Counted from the first letter of the stretch, positions 17,107-27,381 are shown. The stretch is 64,000 bases of DNA from Gimesia chilikensis (GCF_007744075.1 NZ_CP036266.1:3519748-3583747), one strand, 5' to 3'. Numbers and translations are program-made. Notes: generated by a model from the letters alone, not told the origin.

Positions 17107-19257
17107 TCAGGCAGGAGGAGCCTCGCCTTCAGCGCCGGGGGTCTCTCCCCCTTCTCCTTCAGCAGCCGGTGCTTCCGGTGGATTTTCTTCTCGCTCAAGC
17201 ACTGGAATTGGTTGCCAGACGAACTCCAGCGTGAAGGTGGTCTTCTTCAGCGGGATGACTTTCGTTTCTTTCTCGGGACGTGGTCGAGGGCGAACTCCCG
17301 GACGTCCCATCGGACCCATTGGAGACGAACCGAAGCCGACATCCTCTCCCGGAAGCGCTCCCATGCCTGGCTGACCGCCTCCCAGTCCCGCGAAACCGCG
17401 GCCCATACCGCCGTCCGTGCCGCGCATACCGGGTGGTTTACCGTACGGATAGTACTGGAAGGGACGAACTTCGTCCTTGAGAATGACCGCATGGGAAATC
17501 CCCATTTTGCGAACATCGACCGGTTGCGAATTCGGGTTTTTGACAGTCCAGGACTGCAGGTTCTTGAGTAGTGTTTCATGCACGTAGAGTACGCCGACAT
17601 CAGTTGTCGGTTTGGATTCATCGTGATGGTAATGCACGCCGGTCAGTGTGAAGACGTAGCCTTCACCTTCGGGTGGCTTTTCTTTATCAATAGGTGGCAA
17701 CAGCGATTTGGCCTGGGGAGAGAGTTTTTCAAACCACTGGGCCAGATCTTTGTGATGGGTGACTGTGATACCGGGTAACTTGATGCGGTTGCTCTTGGCA
17801 ATCTGTTCGTTGTCGATTTCATCGCCGACATCGCGGGGCAGACATTCATCAATGGCCTTGTAAACTTCCAGCCAGTTCTCGCGCGAATCGAGGTTCCAGA
17901 CCAGTTTGTTACCGTTTTCGATCAGGGTTGTGAAATCCCCGGCAGCAGAGTCATAGCTGGATTTATAGCCTGAGACCTGTGTGGTGAGGTTATTGACTTT
18001 TGTTTCTGCTTCCCCAAAGCGATCTTTGCTGACCGAATTAGCAACATTGCTATAACCGACGGCTGAAATACAGAGGCCGACCATCAGAGCAGCAGCACTG
18101 ACCACCGCCCATGGTTTCTTGCGGCGGATTTTGCGGGCCGTCGCAATTTCCGGTGGCAGAAGCGTGGTGCGAATCATGGTCTGCTTGAGTGCCTGCAGGG
18201 CGATCCCGTAGGGCACTGTGAAAGTCAGGATGTTGTCCTGGAACAGGGGTTCGTTGAGGACGGCATCGCCGACCAGCCCCTGGAAGTCATCCAGACGTTC
18301 GACTTCGTATTGCAGGTTCTGCTGCAGGAATTTCTGCAGACCGGCGAGTTTGAAACCATTGCCGGTACCGTAGACCTTAGAGATTTTGGCTTCGCGGTTC
18401 ACACTGGAGAAATATCCGATGGAACGCTGGATTTCCGAGACGTATTCGTTGAACACGGGACGCAGCGCCTGGAAGACCGCACGAGGATCTTCGGAGCGGG
18501 TGGCATTACATTTCAGGTGTTCCGCTTTGGCAAAGGTGAGTTTCATTTCCTTGGTCAAAGCACGTGTGAAGTGGTTACCGCCGATGGGAACGTTACGGAT
18601 CCAGATTTTGCTGCCGTTCGTTACCATCAAGGTGGTACTGTCGGCACCCATGTCAACCACGATGGATGACTCTTCCGGGTTGCCGTCGTAATCGGTATCA
18701 ACCCGCATGCCGAGTGAGTCGTAGCAGAGTGTATTGTACAGACCCAGTGGTGCGATCTGAATCAGTTCCACTTCGACTTTACGATCAATGAACGGCTTCA
18801 GGGTTTTGAGGACCTGATCTCGTTTCATGGCGAAGATACCGACTTCGGCATCCAGCATGTAGCCCCCTTCTTCGATACCGCCTCCCAGAGGCTGGTAATC
18901 CCAGATAACATCTTCCAGGGCGAAAGGGATCTGCTGTTTGGCTTCGTACTTGACGATTTCCGGAACACGGTTGGACTGGACTGGCGGCAGTTGGATGAAA
19001 CGGGCCAGTGAGGTCTGCCCCGGAACGCTGATGGCAATCACATCTCCCTTGATTTCGTTACGGGAGAGGAATGTATCCAGTGCCTGACTGATCAATTCTT
19101 CGGGATCTGCATCGGGCTGGCTGAGAATTTTCGGATGCGGAATATAGTCGAAGGCAACCGCAATAACCTGGTCGGCCGCTTCGGCATACCGTAGTCGGAT
19201 GGCCTTCAAACCGGCCTGTCCTATTTCAATGCCCCAAACAGCTTGATTTTCTGCCAT
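17107..19257 (-). CDS. pilM: PilM-PilN type fusion, pilus/secretion assembly protein
   Basis: A 716-residue protein. Residues 1-375 are a PilM-type actin-like ATPase: VWGIEIGQAGLKAIRL, VPGQTSLARFIQLPPV, PEIVKYEAKQQIPFALEDVIWDYQ, and IVVDMGADSTTLMVTNG for the phosphate loop. After a basic patch (RKIRRKKPW) comes one membrane helix (about 396-416) and a coiled coil, the PilN layout, so the protein combines what are two genes in proteobacteria. A Gly/Met/Pro-rich linker (RGTDGGMGRGFAGLGGG) precedes a C-terminal end ENPPEAPAAEG. PilM binds PilN at the inner membrane of type IV pilus machines. It leads the three-gene minus-strand operon, with 97 bases to the next gene. Confidence 0.85.
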   Translation of the reverse strand: MAENQAVWGIEIGQAGLKAIRLRYAEAADQVIAVAFDYIPHPKILSQPDADPEELISQALDTFLSRNEIKGDVIAISVPGQTSLARFIQLPPVQSNRVPEIVKYEAKQQIPFALEDVIWDYQPLGGGIEEGGYMLDAEVGIFAMKRDQVLKTLKPFIDRKVEVELIQIAPLGLYNTLCYDSLGMRVDTDYDGNPEESSIVVDMGADSTTLMVTNGSKIWIRNVPIGGNHFTRALTKEMKLTFAKAEHLKCNATRSEDPRAVFQALRPVFNEYVSEIQRSIGYFSSVNREAKISKVYGTGNGFKLAGLQKFLQQNLQYEVERLDDFQGLVGDAVLNEPLFQDNILTFTVPYGIALQALKQTMIRTTLLPPEIATARKIRRKKPWAVVSAAALMVGLCISAVGYSNVANSVSKDRFGEAETKVNNLTTQVSGYKSSYDSAAGDFTTLIENGNKLVWNLDSRENWLEVYKAIDECLPRDVGDEIDNEQIAKSNRIKLPGITVTHHKDLAQWFEKLSPQAKSLLPPIDKEKPPEGEGYVFTLTGVHYHHDESKPTTDVGVLYVHETLLKNLQSWTVKNPNSQPVDVRKMGISHAVILKDEVRPFQYYPYGKPPGMRGTDGGMGRGFAGLGGGQPGMGALPGEDVGFGSSPMGPMGRPGVRPRPRPEKETKVIPLKKTTFTLEFVWQPIPVLEREENPPEAPAAEGEGGETPGAEGEAPPA

Positions 19258-19934
19258 GTGTCTGGTTACTCCTGCTTTCTGGTGGAACTGGAACCAGTAC
19301 TACCAGAGTGCTTGCGAATCGTGTTGCGAAATTGAATGTACGAAGTGAATTCCCGTCACCTGGATGAGAGAGCTTGTTCAGGCGGCCGGAAGAATCTGAT
19401 TTCAGTCATTTCTGTAGAGACAGGTCAGGAAAAAATCGATAGAGATAATTCCCTAACATAAGGCTATCACAGGGTTTTGTATAAAGTCAATGAAATAACG
19501 GGTTTTGCCATCGAGTTCATCAAATTTTATCAGTCTGCTCCCTGCAACTGGAAGCCCGGAAAAGCGGTTTAACGATGCTCTTTTTGGGCCTCTTGAGTGA
19601 CCTGTTTGTCTGCCTCTCGAAATGTTGGACGGATGCTGCAGGGCGAAAAGTTCCCACAATCATCATTTTTAGTACGATTTTTCCAGATTTTTTGCTGGAT
19701 TTCATCCGCAGAATCATCTCACTCGCTGTGAGATATGGTCTGTGAGCGGGTGAAATGGGGCTGTATTTAAGTATTGTTTCAGCATGCATTTGGGATTTCT
19801 GACCCCTGTAGGAATCAGCACTATGGATACTCGGAACCAGTTTACGTATGCTAATTGTTGTGACGGTTTGTGCCGACACCAGGCCTGCCGCGTAATCTCA
19901 TAAAGTTATATCTTCTGTAAAGTATTGCAGTGAA
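19258..19934. other. Divergent promoter region between pilM and the mannosidase gene
   Basis: No convincing gene is seen in these 677 bases. The sequence is more AT-rich than its surroundings. ATCTCAC-TCGCT-GTGAGAT at 19716-19734 is a perfect seven-pair inverted repeat and could be an operator or a hairpin. On the minus strand a TTGACT occurs about 225 bases ahead of the pilM start but without a clear -10 partner. Confidence 0.4.
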
Positions 19935-22850
19935 ATGACATACAATGACATTGTGATATTGATTCCGTGCCACAGTCTGGATGACTTCCCGACAGAGCTC
20001 GATGAAAAAGAGGCGGAAAGCCTGCTGAATGCCTTTGCGGTTGCCTGGCATCCGGAGCTGTTGGCGACAACCCGGGTGATTCCGAGCTGGCACCGCTCCG
20101 ATGAGCCTCCCCAGTTTCTGACCGATCGACTGTTGCTGGTCCCCAAGACGGCGGAAGACTGGCTGCCTTACGGCTGGATTGAAGAGGCTGAGTCGAACGG
20201 AGCGACCGTTGTCAGCGGCAAAATCCAGCGTGACGAATATTCCGAGGCGGCCTTAGCCCCCCTGCACTCCACCGAGGAGTCGAGCGAATCTGAAACAGAG
20301 AAGCCTGATTCGCCGTCAATAGTCGAGTTGTCAGCAGATCTGGTCGCTGATTTTTACGCACTCGGTTTCTGTTATATTCAGCTGGAACTGCTCACCCGCT
20401 GCATGCACCATTTCAGCAGTTTGGATGAAGCCACAATTCAACGGGAAGCAATTGCCGCCGCTGATGCTGCCCTCGCTCACGATGAAGAAGCTGCCCGGGC
20501 GCATCTCAAGGCCTGTTTCGAAGTGTTGCTGGAAAACCGCGAACGGTTTTATCCCATCGATTGTTACCTGATCGACCTCTGTCTGGTCGCTCCAGAATGG
20601 GCCAAGGAGAGTTTCCAAGAGGCGATCGAAGACGAGCAACCTCTGAATATCCTGATTACGGCGCAGGATCTGGAGACCGTTGCGGAGCAGAATCCAGACC
20701 TGATCACGGTTTTGAAAAAGAGCTGTGATAACAGGGAGACGGAAGTCATCGGTGGTGAACGGGAAGAGATCGCCACTCCTGTGATTGCGGTGGAATCGCT
20801 GATCTGGCAACTCCAGGCTGGTTCAGAGAAGATCCGCGAACTTTCAGGACGGGCACCGACGACCTGGGCGCGACGCCGGTTCGGACTGGCTTCCCTGCTG
20901 CCGATGCTCCTGCATCGATCGGGATTCCATTCAGCCCTGCACCTGGTTCTGGATGACGGGATTTATCCGGATTACGAACAGAGTAAGATACACTGGGAGG
21001 GCGCAGACGGCACCATTCTGGATGCCTACTCCCGGATTCCGATGTCAGCCGAAGGGGCTGCGAGCTATCTGCGATTTCCCCAGCGAATGGCGGAGTCGAT
21101 GGAGGAAGATCAGGTCGGGGCATTAATGTTTGCCCGCTGGCCGGATGTGAAATCACCCTTTTATCAGGACATGAAACGCATTCATCGCTACGCGCCTGTA
21201 TTAGGTAGCTTCGTCCTGCTGAATGACTTCTTCCAGGATACCGAATCTTCCGGGCGGCATTCTTCCTATGATGCGCGAGAGTACCTCTCTCCCTTTTTGA
21301 GCCAACTGGTGGCGATGCGGAAGCCGGATCCGTTGAGTCGTTTCATTGACTGTTTTCAGAGACACGACGAGTTTATGGCGGGACGCTGGTTTCAGACAGT
21401 GGCCCAGGCAATCTATGGGAAGCCGATTCAGGAACCTTCTTTATTAGAGCTGGAAGCAAAGGTCGAAGACGCGCACCCGGACGCTGAGGAACAGACGATT
21501 CAGGGGGCACGTACAGCACTGGATGGTTTCCGGGAGGCAGGTGTCAAAAAACTGGCCGACATCATTCTGCAGGGGGCTGACTCATCGCAGTCCGGTGTGC
21601 TGCTGTTGAATTCACTTTCGTTTAACCGGCGTGTCGTTGTCGATCTCCCTGATTTTCCCTTTGAACCGGAACCGCGGGATTACATCAAGGCGACTCAATT
21701 CGATGGGCAGCGCAAACAGGCGGTGGTGGAAATACCAGGTGCGGGATTCGTCTGGTTGCAGCCCGGGAAGAAGCCGGCCCCGGCGGCTAAGAGTAATATC
21801 CCGATCGGTGAGCCCCTGCTGTTACGCAACGAATTTTTTGAGGTGCATATCCACGAAGAGACCGGCGGGATTGCACAGATCAAAGAGTATGGACGAAAGC
21901 CCAATCGACTGAGTCAGCAGTTGTCATATCGTTTCCCTTATCAGCGGAATATTCCCCGCCCCGATCCCCTGGGGGACTGGGATGAGAAAACACCCTATGC
22001 TGCTGTTCGAGGCGTGAAGGCCGAACTGACCTGTGCCGGACCCGGAATGGGCGAGATTGTCACCACTGGTGAGTTGTATGACCAGGTCAGCGACAGTCCC
22101 CTGGCAACGTTCCGGCAGACATTTCAATTATGGCGGGGACGACCGGTACTGGATGTGAAAATCGAGTTGGATGTGCAGGTACAGCCCGAAGGAAATCCGT
22201 GGGACCATTACTATGCGGCCCGTTTTGCCTGGGGAGACAGCACGGCGTCTCTGACGCGTTCGCTACTGGAAAGTGCCCACGCGTTTCAGGGAGAACGTTT
22301 TGAAGGCCCGCACTATTTTGAAATCGCCGAAGGCGAGGAGCGGGTGACGATTCTAAATCACGGGCTGCCCTTCCATCGCAAAACGGGTCCCCGCATGCTC
22401 GACAGTATGCTGGTGGTCGAAGGGGAAACCAGACGCGAGTTCCAATTCTCGATTGCCTTGAACCAGAACTTCCCCATGCAGCTGGCCCGTAATGCCATGG
22501 TGCCAGCAGGTCAGTATGCGAGTCCCGCCGGTCCGCCGCGAATGGGCAACCAGGGTTGGCTATTCCACGTATCAGCCAGTAACGTGCAGATCACCCGGGT
22601 GATGGATCTTAAACACGATGAGCTGCGCCCCGAGGAATCACGAAAGGGGTTCGCCGTACGTCTGCTTGAAACCGAAGGCGTACATCGTTCAATAAAACTG
22701 CGTTGTTTCAAATCCCCTGTGAGCGCCCGACAGCGTGATTTCCAGGGAAAGACCGTTGTGGAACTTCCCGTAGAAGAGGATGCGGTGCTGGTCGAAATGT
22801 CGCTGTATGAAATTGCCGAGATCGAAATTTTCTTTGAGGAGTCGAACTGA
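19935..22850 (+). CDS. GH38-like alpha-mannosidase family protein
   Basis: A 971-residue protein. The C-terminal half is typical of glycoside hydrolase family 38: SSQSGVLLLNSLSFNRRVVVDLP, then LLLRNEFFEVHIHEETGGIAQIKEYGRKPNRLSQQLSYRFP, then FQLWRGRPVLDVKIELDV. The middle domain (ALHLVLDDGIYPD, MFARWPDVKSPFYQDMKRIHRYAPVLGSFVLLNDFF) fits the helical part after the catalytic barrel. The N-terminal barrel is divergent: the first strand reads IVILIPCHSLDDFPTEL, and the classic HxDP-like metal and nucleophile motifs are not clearly seen. It may be an active mannosidase with an altered site or a related binding protein. No signal peptide is visible, so it is probably cytoplasmic. cmk follows after three bases. 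Confidence 0.72.
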   Translation: MTYNDIVILIPCHSLDDFPTELDEKEAESLLNAFAVAWHPELLATTRVIPSWHRSDEPPQFLTDRLLLVPKTAEDWLPYGWIEEAESNGATVVSGKIQRDEYSEAALAPLHSTEESSESETEKPDSPSIVELSADLVADFYALGFCYIQLELLTRCMHHFSSLDEATIQREAIAAADAALAHDEEAARAHLKACFEVLLENRERFYPIDCYLIDLCLVAPEWAKESFQEAIEDEQPLNILITAQDLETVAEQNPDLITVLKKSCDNRETEVIGGEREEIATPVIAVESLIWQLQAGSEKIRELSGRAPTTWARRRFGLASLLPMLLHRSGFHSALHLVLDDGIYPDYEQSKIHWEGADGTILDAYSRIPMSAEGAASYLRFPQRMAESMEEDQVGALMFARWPDVKSPFYQDMKRIHRYAPVLGSFVLLNDFFQDTESSGRHSSYDAREYLSPFLSQLVAMRKPDPLSRFIDCFQRHDEFMAGRWFQTVAQAIYGKPIQEPSLLELEAKVEDAHPDAEEQTIQGARTALDGFREAGVKKLADIILQGADSSQSGVLLLNSLSFNRRVVVDLPDFPFEPEPRDYIKATQFDGQRKQAVVEIPGAGFVWLQPGKKPAPAAKSNIPIGEPLLLRNEFFEVHIHEETGGIAQIKEYGRKPNRLSQQLSYRFPYQRNIPRPDPLGDWDEKTPYAAVRGVKAELTCAGPGMGEIVTTGELYDQVSDSPLATFRQTFQLWRGRPVLDVKIELDVQVQPEGNPWDHYYAARFAWGDSTASLTRSLLESAHAFQGERFEGPHYFEIAEGEERVTILNHGLPFHRKTGPRMLDSMLVVEGETRREFQFSIALNQNFPMQLARNAMVPAGQYASPAGPPRMGNQGWLFHVSASNVQITRVMDLKHDELRPEESRKGFAVRLLETEGVHRSIKLRCFKSPVSARQRDFQGKTVVELPVEEDAVLVEMSLYEIAEIEIFFEESN

Positions 22851-22853
22851 CAG

Positions 22854-23516
22854 ATGATCGTGACGATTGATGGTCCTGCAGGATCGGGTAAAAGTACTGC
22901 GGCACGGGGGCTGTCTCAGCGATTGGGTTTCGAGTTCCTGGATACCGGGGCCATGTATCGTTGTGTGGCTCTGGCGGTCCTGAACCAGGGCATCGATCCA
23001 GCAGACTCAAAGTCCGTCGGCGACGTCAGTCAGCAGATTCGTATTACCTTTGCTGACGCTCATGTGATCTTGAACGGTGAGGATGTCACCCAGGCAATTC
23101 GGACCGCAGAGGTCTCGGAAACGGCGTCAAAGGTCGCACAATATCCTGTGGTTCGGGAAGCACTGGTGGATTTACAGCGACAGGCGGCCGAAGGAGTAAA
23201 TATTGTCAGCGAAGGCCGCGATCAGGGGACGGTGGTGTTTCCAGATGCGTTGTGTAAGTTCTTTCTGATTGCCGACCCTGAAGAACGGGCCCGACGTCGC
23301 TTTGATGAAATGCAGGGACAGGATCAGGAGATTACCCGGGAAGAGATACTGCAGCAGATCCACCAGCGCGATCAGCGGGATGAAAGCCGCACCGTCGCCC
23401 CGTTAAAACCGGCCGACGATGCGGTGGAAATCAATACATCTCAGCTTTCAATCGAGGAAGTCCTGGATCAGCTTGAGCAGACAGTTCGTAAGCGTCAGGC
23501 TGCATCAGCCGATTAA
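22854..23516 (+). CDS. cmk: Cytidylate kinase
   Basis: A 220-residue nucleoside monophosphate kinase that phosphorylates CMP/dCMP with ATP. The P-loop IDGPAGSGKST is at residues 5-15. Family marks are DTGAMYRCVALAVL, VTQAIRTAEVSETASKVAQYPVVREAL and NIVSEGRDQGTVVFPDA (the usual text is DGRDIGTVVFPDA, so Asp is replaced by Glu and Ile by Gln), then EERARRRFDEM and RDESRTVAPLKPADDAVEI. Length is normal. Only three bases separate it from the preceding stop, so translation is probably coupled to the mannosidase gene. Confidence 0.94.
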   Translation: MIVTIDGPAGSGKSTAARGLSQRLGFEFLDTGAMYRCVALAVLNQGIDPADSKSVGDVSQQIRITFADAHVILNGEDVTQAIRTAEVSETASKVAQYPVVREALVDLQRQAAEGVNIVSEGRDQGTVVFPDALCKFFLIADPEERARRRFDEMQGQDQEITREEILQQIHQRDQRDESRTVAPLKPADDAVEINTSQLSIEEVLDQLEQTVRKRQAASAD

Positions 23517-23546
23517 ATACCGAACCGATCTCGATTGAAACTGTTA

Positions 23547-24677
23547 TTAGAACATCAGAGTCAAAGTGGCAGTCGTGCGGCTGTCGAGCAGATCTTTTCT
23601 GTTGGACAGCGGGAATTCCCAGGCAGCTGCGAATGACAGACACTTATTAAATCGGTAGTCGGCCCCGAAGGCGAATGTCAGGACGTTGTTTCCAGCGACA
23701 CTGGATGAACCCAGGTTGATCCAGTCGCCTCCTTCGATATTCAGAGGGAGAGCCTGACCACTTTTGGTGTAGACGATGCCGTTCAACTCAGCCAGTGCAG
23801 AGAGTTTGCTGGTTACCGGGTGATCGTAGTGCACGCTGTAGTAAATCGACTGCGATTCTTCAGCCGTATCTCCGGGAACGTGATAACCGGTGGAGGCGAT
23901 AAGGTGCCCGCAACCAATCTGCTTACCGATCGACAGGTACGGAGTCCAGACACTGTCGCCATTCCCCTGGAAGACGCGTGAACTGCCGTTAGTTGCTTCG
24001 TAAATCAGTCCCCCCGACAGCAGGAACTGGTTTTCCACATCGCGGACCAGAACGTATTTCAGTCCCAGACCGATATCAGACCAGCCGGTTCGGTTGCCGA
24101 TTCCCCGTGTCTGCAGGGTGTTATAACCGTCTTTGACGGCGATGACTGAGAGGCGTTCGTTGAGCGCGACTCCCAGCTGAAGTGCGTAAACCTGCAGGTC
24201 CCCTGCCCCCAGAACCGGTGTTTGAGAATCAATCATCTGATTGATGAAGATGCCCCTGACATAAGTCAGCGAGCGGGGATCGATGGACCAGACCGGATTG
24301 CTGACCGGCATCACGAAGTCTTCAAAACAGCGATCGCTGGGAAAGCGATTCAGTAGAGGAATGCGATCGCAGAGCGTACAGGTCTGGCAGGATTCACAGC
24401 TGCAGACCGGAGTCTGGCAATTACAGGTACCACAGTTACAGCCCGTTCCACCAGGACAGGCTGCAGGCTGAGCAGTAGGTGCAGTAATTGCTTCGACCTG
24501 GGAATCCAGGGGGAGTTGCGCTGGAGTTGCGGGATCTGTCAGAGGAGGAGCCGGCGCAGGTTCGAGTTCACGAAAGACTTCTTCAATGGACTTGGGTGCT
24601 GCTGGTTCTTCGGCAGAAATTGCCGATCCGCAGATGTGGATAACGAGCATGGAATAGAAAACCAGCGCAAACCTCAT
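23547..24677 (-). CDS. Secreted beta-barrel-like protein with Cys-rich N-terminal segment
   Basis: A 376-residue protein with a signal peptide (MRFALVFYSMLVIHICGSAISA). Residues 24-70 are Pro/Ala-rich. Ten cysteines fall between residues 74 and 103 (CNCGTCNC, CSCESCQTCTLC), followed by a region of alternating hydrophobic residues (QVYALQLGVALNERLSVIAVKDGY, IGLGLKYVLVRDVENQFLLSGGLIYEA, FAFGADYRFNKCLSFAAAWEFPL) that ends in TATLTLMF. The strand pattern and the final Phe suggest an outer-membrane beta barrel. The Cys cluster might form disulfides or bind metal outside the cell. GGAGGGGGAAGAG gives a strong ribosome site. No named family is assigned. Confidence 0.7.
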   Translation of the reverse strand: MRFALVFYSMLVIHICGSAISAEEPAAPKSIEEVFRELEPAPAPPLTDPATPAQLPLDSQVEAITAPTAQPAACPGGTGCNCGTCNCQTPVCSCESCQTCTLCDRIPLLNRFPSDRCFEDFVMPVSNPVWSIDPRSLTYVRGIFINQMIDSQTPVLGAGDLQVYALQLGVALNERLSVIAVKDGYNTLQTRGIGNRTGWSDIGLGLKYVLVRDVENQFLLSGGLIYEATNGSSRVFQGNGDSVWTPYLSIGKQIGCGHLIASTGYHVPGDTAEESQSIYYSVHYDHPVTSKLSALAELNGIVYTKSGQALPLNIEGGDWINLGSSSVAGNNVLTFAFGADYRFNKCLSFAAAWEFPLSNRKDLLDSRTTATLTLMF

Positions 24678-24843
24678 CTCTTCCCCCTCCTGAAAATGAG
24701 ACTGTTGTATTTTTGGGTTGTTTCGTCAGAAACACTCAATTGTCTCTTCAGATATCGGCAGTTCCGAAATGTGAAAACAGGTATATAAGTGCAACTTTAT
24801 TCGTTTTTTCTGATTTGAAGGTTATACCGCTTTTGCTGCTGGC

Positions 24844-24874
24844 GTAAAAAAAGCACGCCAGTGAGGCGTGCTTT
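24844..24874 (-). terminator. Terminator of the NtrC-type regulator gene
   Basis: AAAGCACGCC (24850-24859) pairs fully with GGCGTGCTTT (24865-24874) around AGTGA. Read on the minus strand, the stem is followed by seven or eight U residues (24845-24852). It lies about 60 bases behind the regulator's stop. Confidence 0.9.
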
Positions 24875-24934
24875 CTGGTTCAGGAGATTCAGAAGAACCA
24901 GTATAGCTTCAGTTGATTTGCAGTTCGTGCGTGC

Positions 24935-26332
24935 TTAGTGCATCAACTGTTTTTCGAAGTCGATCTCGTATTTTTTCATCTTCTTATAAAGCGTAGTTCG
25001 GTTGATACCCAGGGCTTTGGAAGTGTTCTGTCGGTTCCAGCCGTTGGCTTCCAGTGCTTCGATGATGATCTGTCGCTCGGGATTGGCGAGGGCATTTTTC
25101 AGTGAACTGCGTCCGCCGCTGCTGGTTTCTGTAGAGAGCGAATAGGACTGTTCCTGACGAATCTGCTCGGGCAGATCGTGTACGCGGATGTACTCCCCTT
25201 TGGAGAGGACCACAGAGCGTTCGATGACGTTGATCAGTTCTCGCACGTTGCCTGGCCAGGAATATTTCAGCAGGGCCTGCATGGCGGAAGGATCGAAACC
25301 TTTGATCGATTTCCCGATCTGTTCGTTGTAAACCTTAAGATAATGTTCCACCAGCAGCGGGATGTCGCTCATGCGTTCTCGCAATGCCGGCTGGGTGAGT
25401 GTGATGACGTTAACACGGTAGTAGAGGTCCTGCCGGAATTCCCCTTTCGCCACCATCTCTTCCAGATCCTGGTTGGTGGCCAGAATCAGGCGGATGTCCA
25501 CGGAGTGTGTTTTGTTATCGCCGACAGCTTCAAACTCACGGTCCTGTAGAACACGCAGCAGTTTGACCTGCAGGCTGGGAGAAGCGGTCGCGATTTCATC
25601 CAGGAAGAGTGTGCCTCCGTCGGCCTGAAGGAACTTACCAATTTTGTCGTGAGTCGCTCCGGTAAACGAACCGGCTTTGTGTCCGAACAATTCGCTTTCG
25701 AGCAGTGTGTCGGGCAGTGCCCCACAGGCGACTTCGACGAATGGTTTGTTGGCACGATCGCTCAACTGATGAATGGCACGGGCCGTCATAGTCTTACCGG
25801 TTCCGTTCTCTCCCAGAATCAGAACTGTGGTGCGCGTATCGGCGACGCTTTCGATCAGATCGAACATCTTCTGCATTTTGTAGTCCTGTCCGACAATGTT
25901 GGACAGGCCATAGCGCTGATCGAGTTGTTTTTTAAGTGATTTGTTTTCTTCGACCACCTGTCGCTGATCCAGGCAGCGTTCAATGGTCAGGCTGAGTTCT
26001 TCATCAATGACCGGCTTGGTGAGATATTCGAAGGCCCCGAGGCGGATTGCTTCGACTGCACTTTCGATCGTGCCGTATCCGGTGAGCATAATTACGGCGG
26101 TGTCGGGGGCATTCTGCTCAACCCACTCCAGCAGATGGAATCCATCCTGATCCGGCAGGTTGACATCACAGATCACGACTTCAAACGGAAATTCTTTCAG
26201 TCGTTCGATGGCATCGAGGCAGGTTAGAGAGGTCTCTGTACGGTGCCCCAGACTACGCAGATAGTCTGCCATGGCTTCCAGAATGTATTGGTCGTCATCA
26301 ACTACCAGTAATGAGCCTGAATTTGTCTTCAT
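24935..26332 (-). CDS. NtrC-family sigma-54 response regulator
   Basis: A 465-residue regulator with three domains. The receiver (1-125) has the acidic pair VVDDDQ (Asp12-13) and phospho-acceptor Asp56 in [13 protein letters not shown], then TGYG and the Lys of EYLTKP. The AAA+ domain (about 150-385) has Walker A GENGTGKT, the sigma-54 loop KAGSFTGA (GSFTGA instead of the common GAFTGA) and Walker [11 protein letters not shown]. The end is a Fis-type helix-turn-helix ([28 protein letters not shown]). It should switch on sigma-54 promoters when phosphorylated. ATG 26332 is preferred over an in-frame TTG at 26350. No partner kinase gene is adjacent. Confidence 0.93.
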   Translation of the reverse strand: MKTNSGSLLVVDDDQYILEAMADYLRSLGHRTETSLTCLDAIERLKEFPFEVVICDVNLPDQDGFHLLEWVEQNAPDTAVIMLTGYGTIESAVEAIRLGAFEYLTKPVIDEELSLTIERCLDQRQVVEENKSLKKQLDQRYGLSNIVGQDYKMQKMFDLIESVADTRTTVLILGENGTGKTMTARAIHQLSDRANKPFVEVACGALPDTLLESELFGHKAGSFTGATHDKIGKFLQADGGTLFLDEIATASPSLQVKLLRVLQDREFEAVGDNKTHSVDIRLILATNQDLEEMVAKGEFRQDLYYRVNVITLTQPALRERMSDIPLLVEHYLKVYNEQIGKSIKGFDPSAMQALLKYSWPGNVRELINVIERSVVLSKGEYIRVHDLPEQIRQEQSYSLSTETSSGGRSSLKNALANPERQIIIEALEANGWNRQNTSKALGINRTTLYKKMKKYEIDFEKQLMH

Positions 26333-27381
26333 TGATTTATGTCTCGCCAAAAGGTGCTTGTAGCGTTGTAATCGTCGTACAACCGATTTGATGAACTAAA
26401 ATTAATTGTGTGTTGGATCTCACTGGAACCAGTGTCTGACACTGTCAGCAACCGTCCAGACGGTTCGACAGCGCAGGTAGTGGAATCGCTCACCTGCTCC
26501 AGGGAGCATGTGAAGAGACCGGGTTTCAAGTCAGGCTTCTGGTCCGCCATCCCGGCGAACGGTAAGACCCGAGTTGAAAACTGGGAGACAATCATGATGA
26601 AGGGGTACCAAAACATAGACCACAGTTTCCTGCAGGCAACATCGGGAGCGACGCGGCTGTTGATTTTGGGAAGCAGCTGTTCCTCGGTTGCATCTTTGAG
26701 GTTCAGGAAACTGTTAATGTGACCACTGCTTGGCGGAAGCGATGGTTGGATCATGCCGCTTGCAGGGATCGCAGTGGATCTCGCACTGTGTTGCAGTGGC
26801 TCAATTGCCCCGCAGAACTGCTTCAGGCCTGAAAGTCGGTACAATCCCTGATTTCGCCATTTGAAACGCTATTTAGCCAGTTTTATCCCAGTTTCCTATG
26901 TTTTGGCTCAATCCGGGGAGAGAAATCATCACCGATTTTGGTGATCTGGGAGAGTTTTGGTGTGTTTTTCAGTCATGAATGAGGCAATGTTGTTTTTTGA
27001 AGGCATTCAGCAGAGATGAAATCAGAAGATTTACTGACAGGTAACGAATGATAACTGTAAACAGAGCCTTGAGATGGTGCCCCTGTACTGCTACTATTGG
27101 GACTTTGGTGGAAAGATTTTGGACGGTCTCTCAGAGCTGTAGTGATCTTTTGTCAGACCCGGTCAGACTCAGTGTCCCGTTGCATGTTATCGCTGCTTTT
27201 CTTTCGCGGTGCCGTGGCGGTGTTTCATTGTGTGTATGCATTCATGTCTGTTTTGACAGATCTGACCCGTCGCAGTTTTATTTCTGATGAGAACTTCGGG
27301 TGGTCATGCTCCGTAAAAAGCAACCTGCCTGGATAGTCTTTCGAACTGGTATTCCCGGTCAAACAAAGTGGGAGTTGTCCG
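26333..27381. other. Gene-free region with three inverted repeats
   Basis: A minus-strand open frame of 171 codons overlaps the regulator start, but its composition (no hydrophobic core pattern, Ser/Thr-rich, no ribosome site) does not look like protein. Three perfect inverted repeats lie within 80 bases: CAGTGTC-T-GACACTG (26430-26444), ACCGTC-CA-GACGGT (26451-26464) and TGCTCC-AG-GGAGCA (26495-26508). They lie 100-180 bases ahead of the NtrC-type gene and could be operators or leader hairpins. The rest, to 27381, shows nothing I can support. Confidence 0.4.

Noticed and set aside
26329..26844. Minus-strand frame of 171 codons ahead of the NtrC-type gene
   Set aside because: No ribosome site, no hydrophobic or domain pattern, and it overlaps the true start of the regulator.
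27048..27336. Overlapping plus-strand frames of 79 codons before the phosphoesterase
   Set aside because: Cys/Ser/Arg-rich, no ribosome site, no domain pattern.
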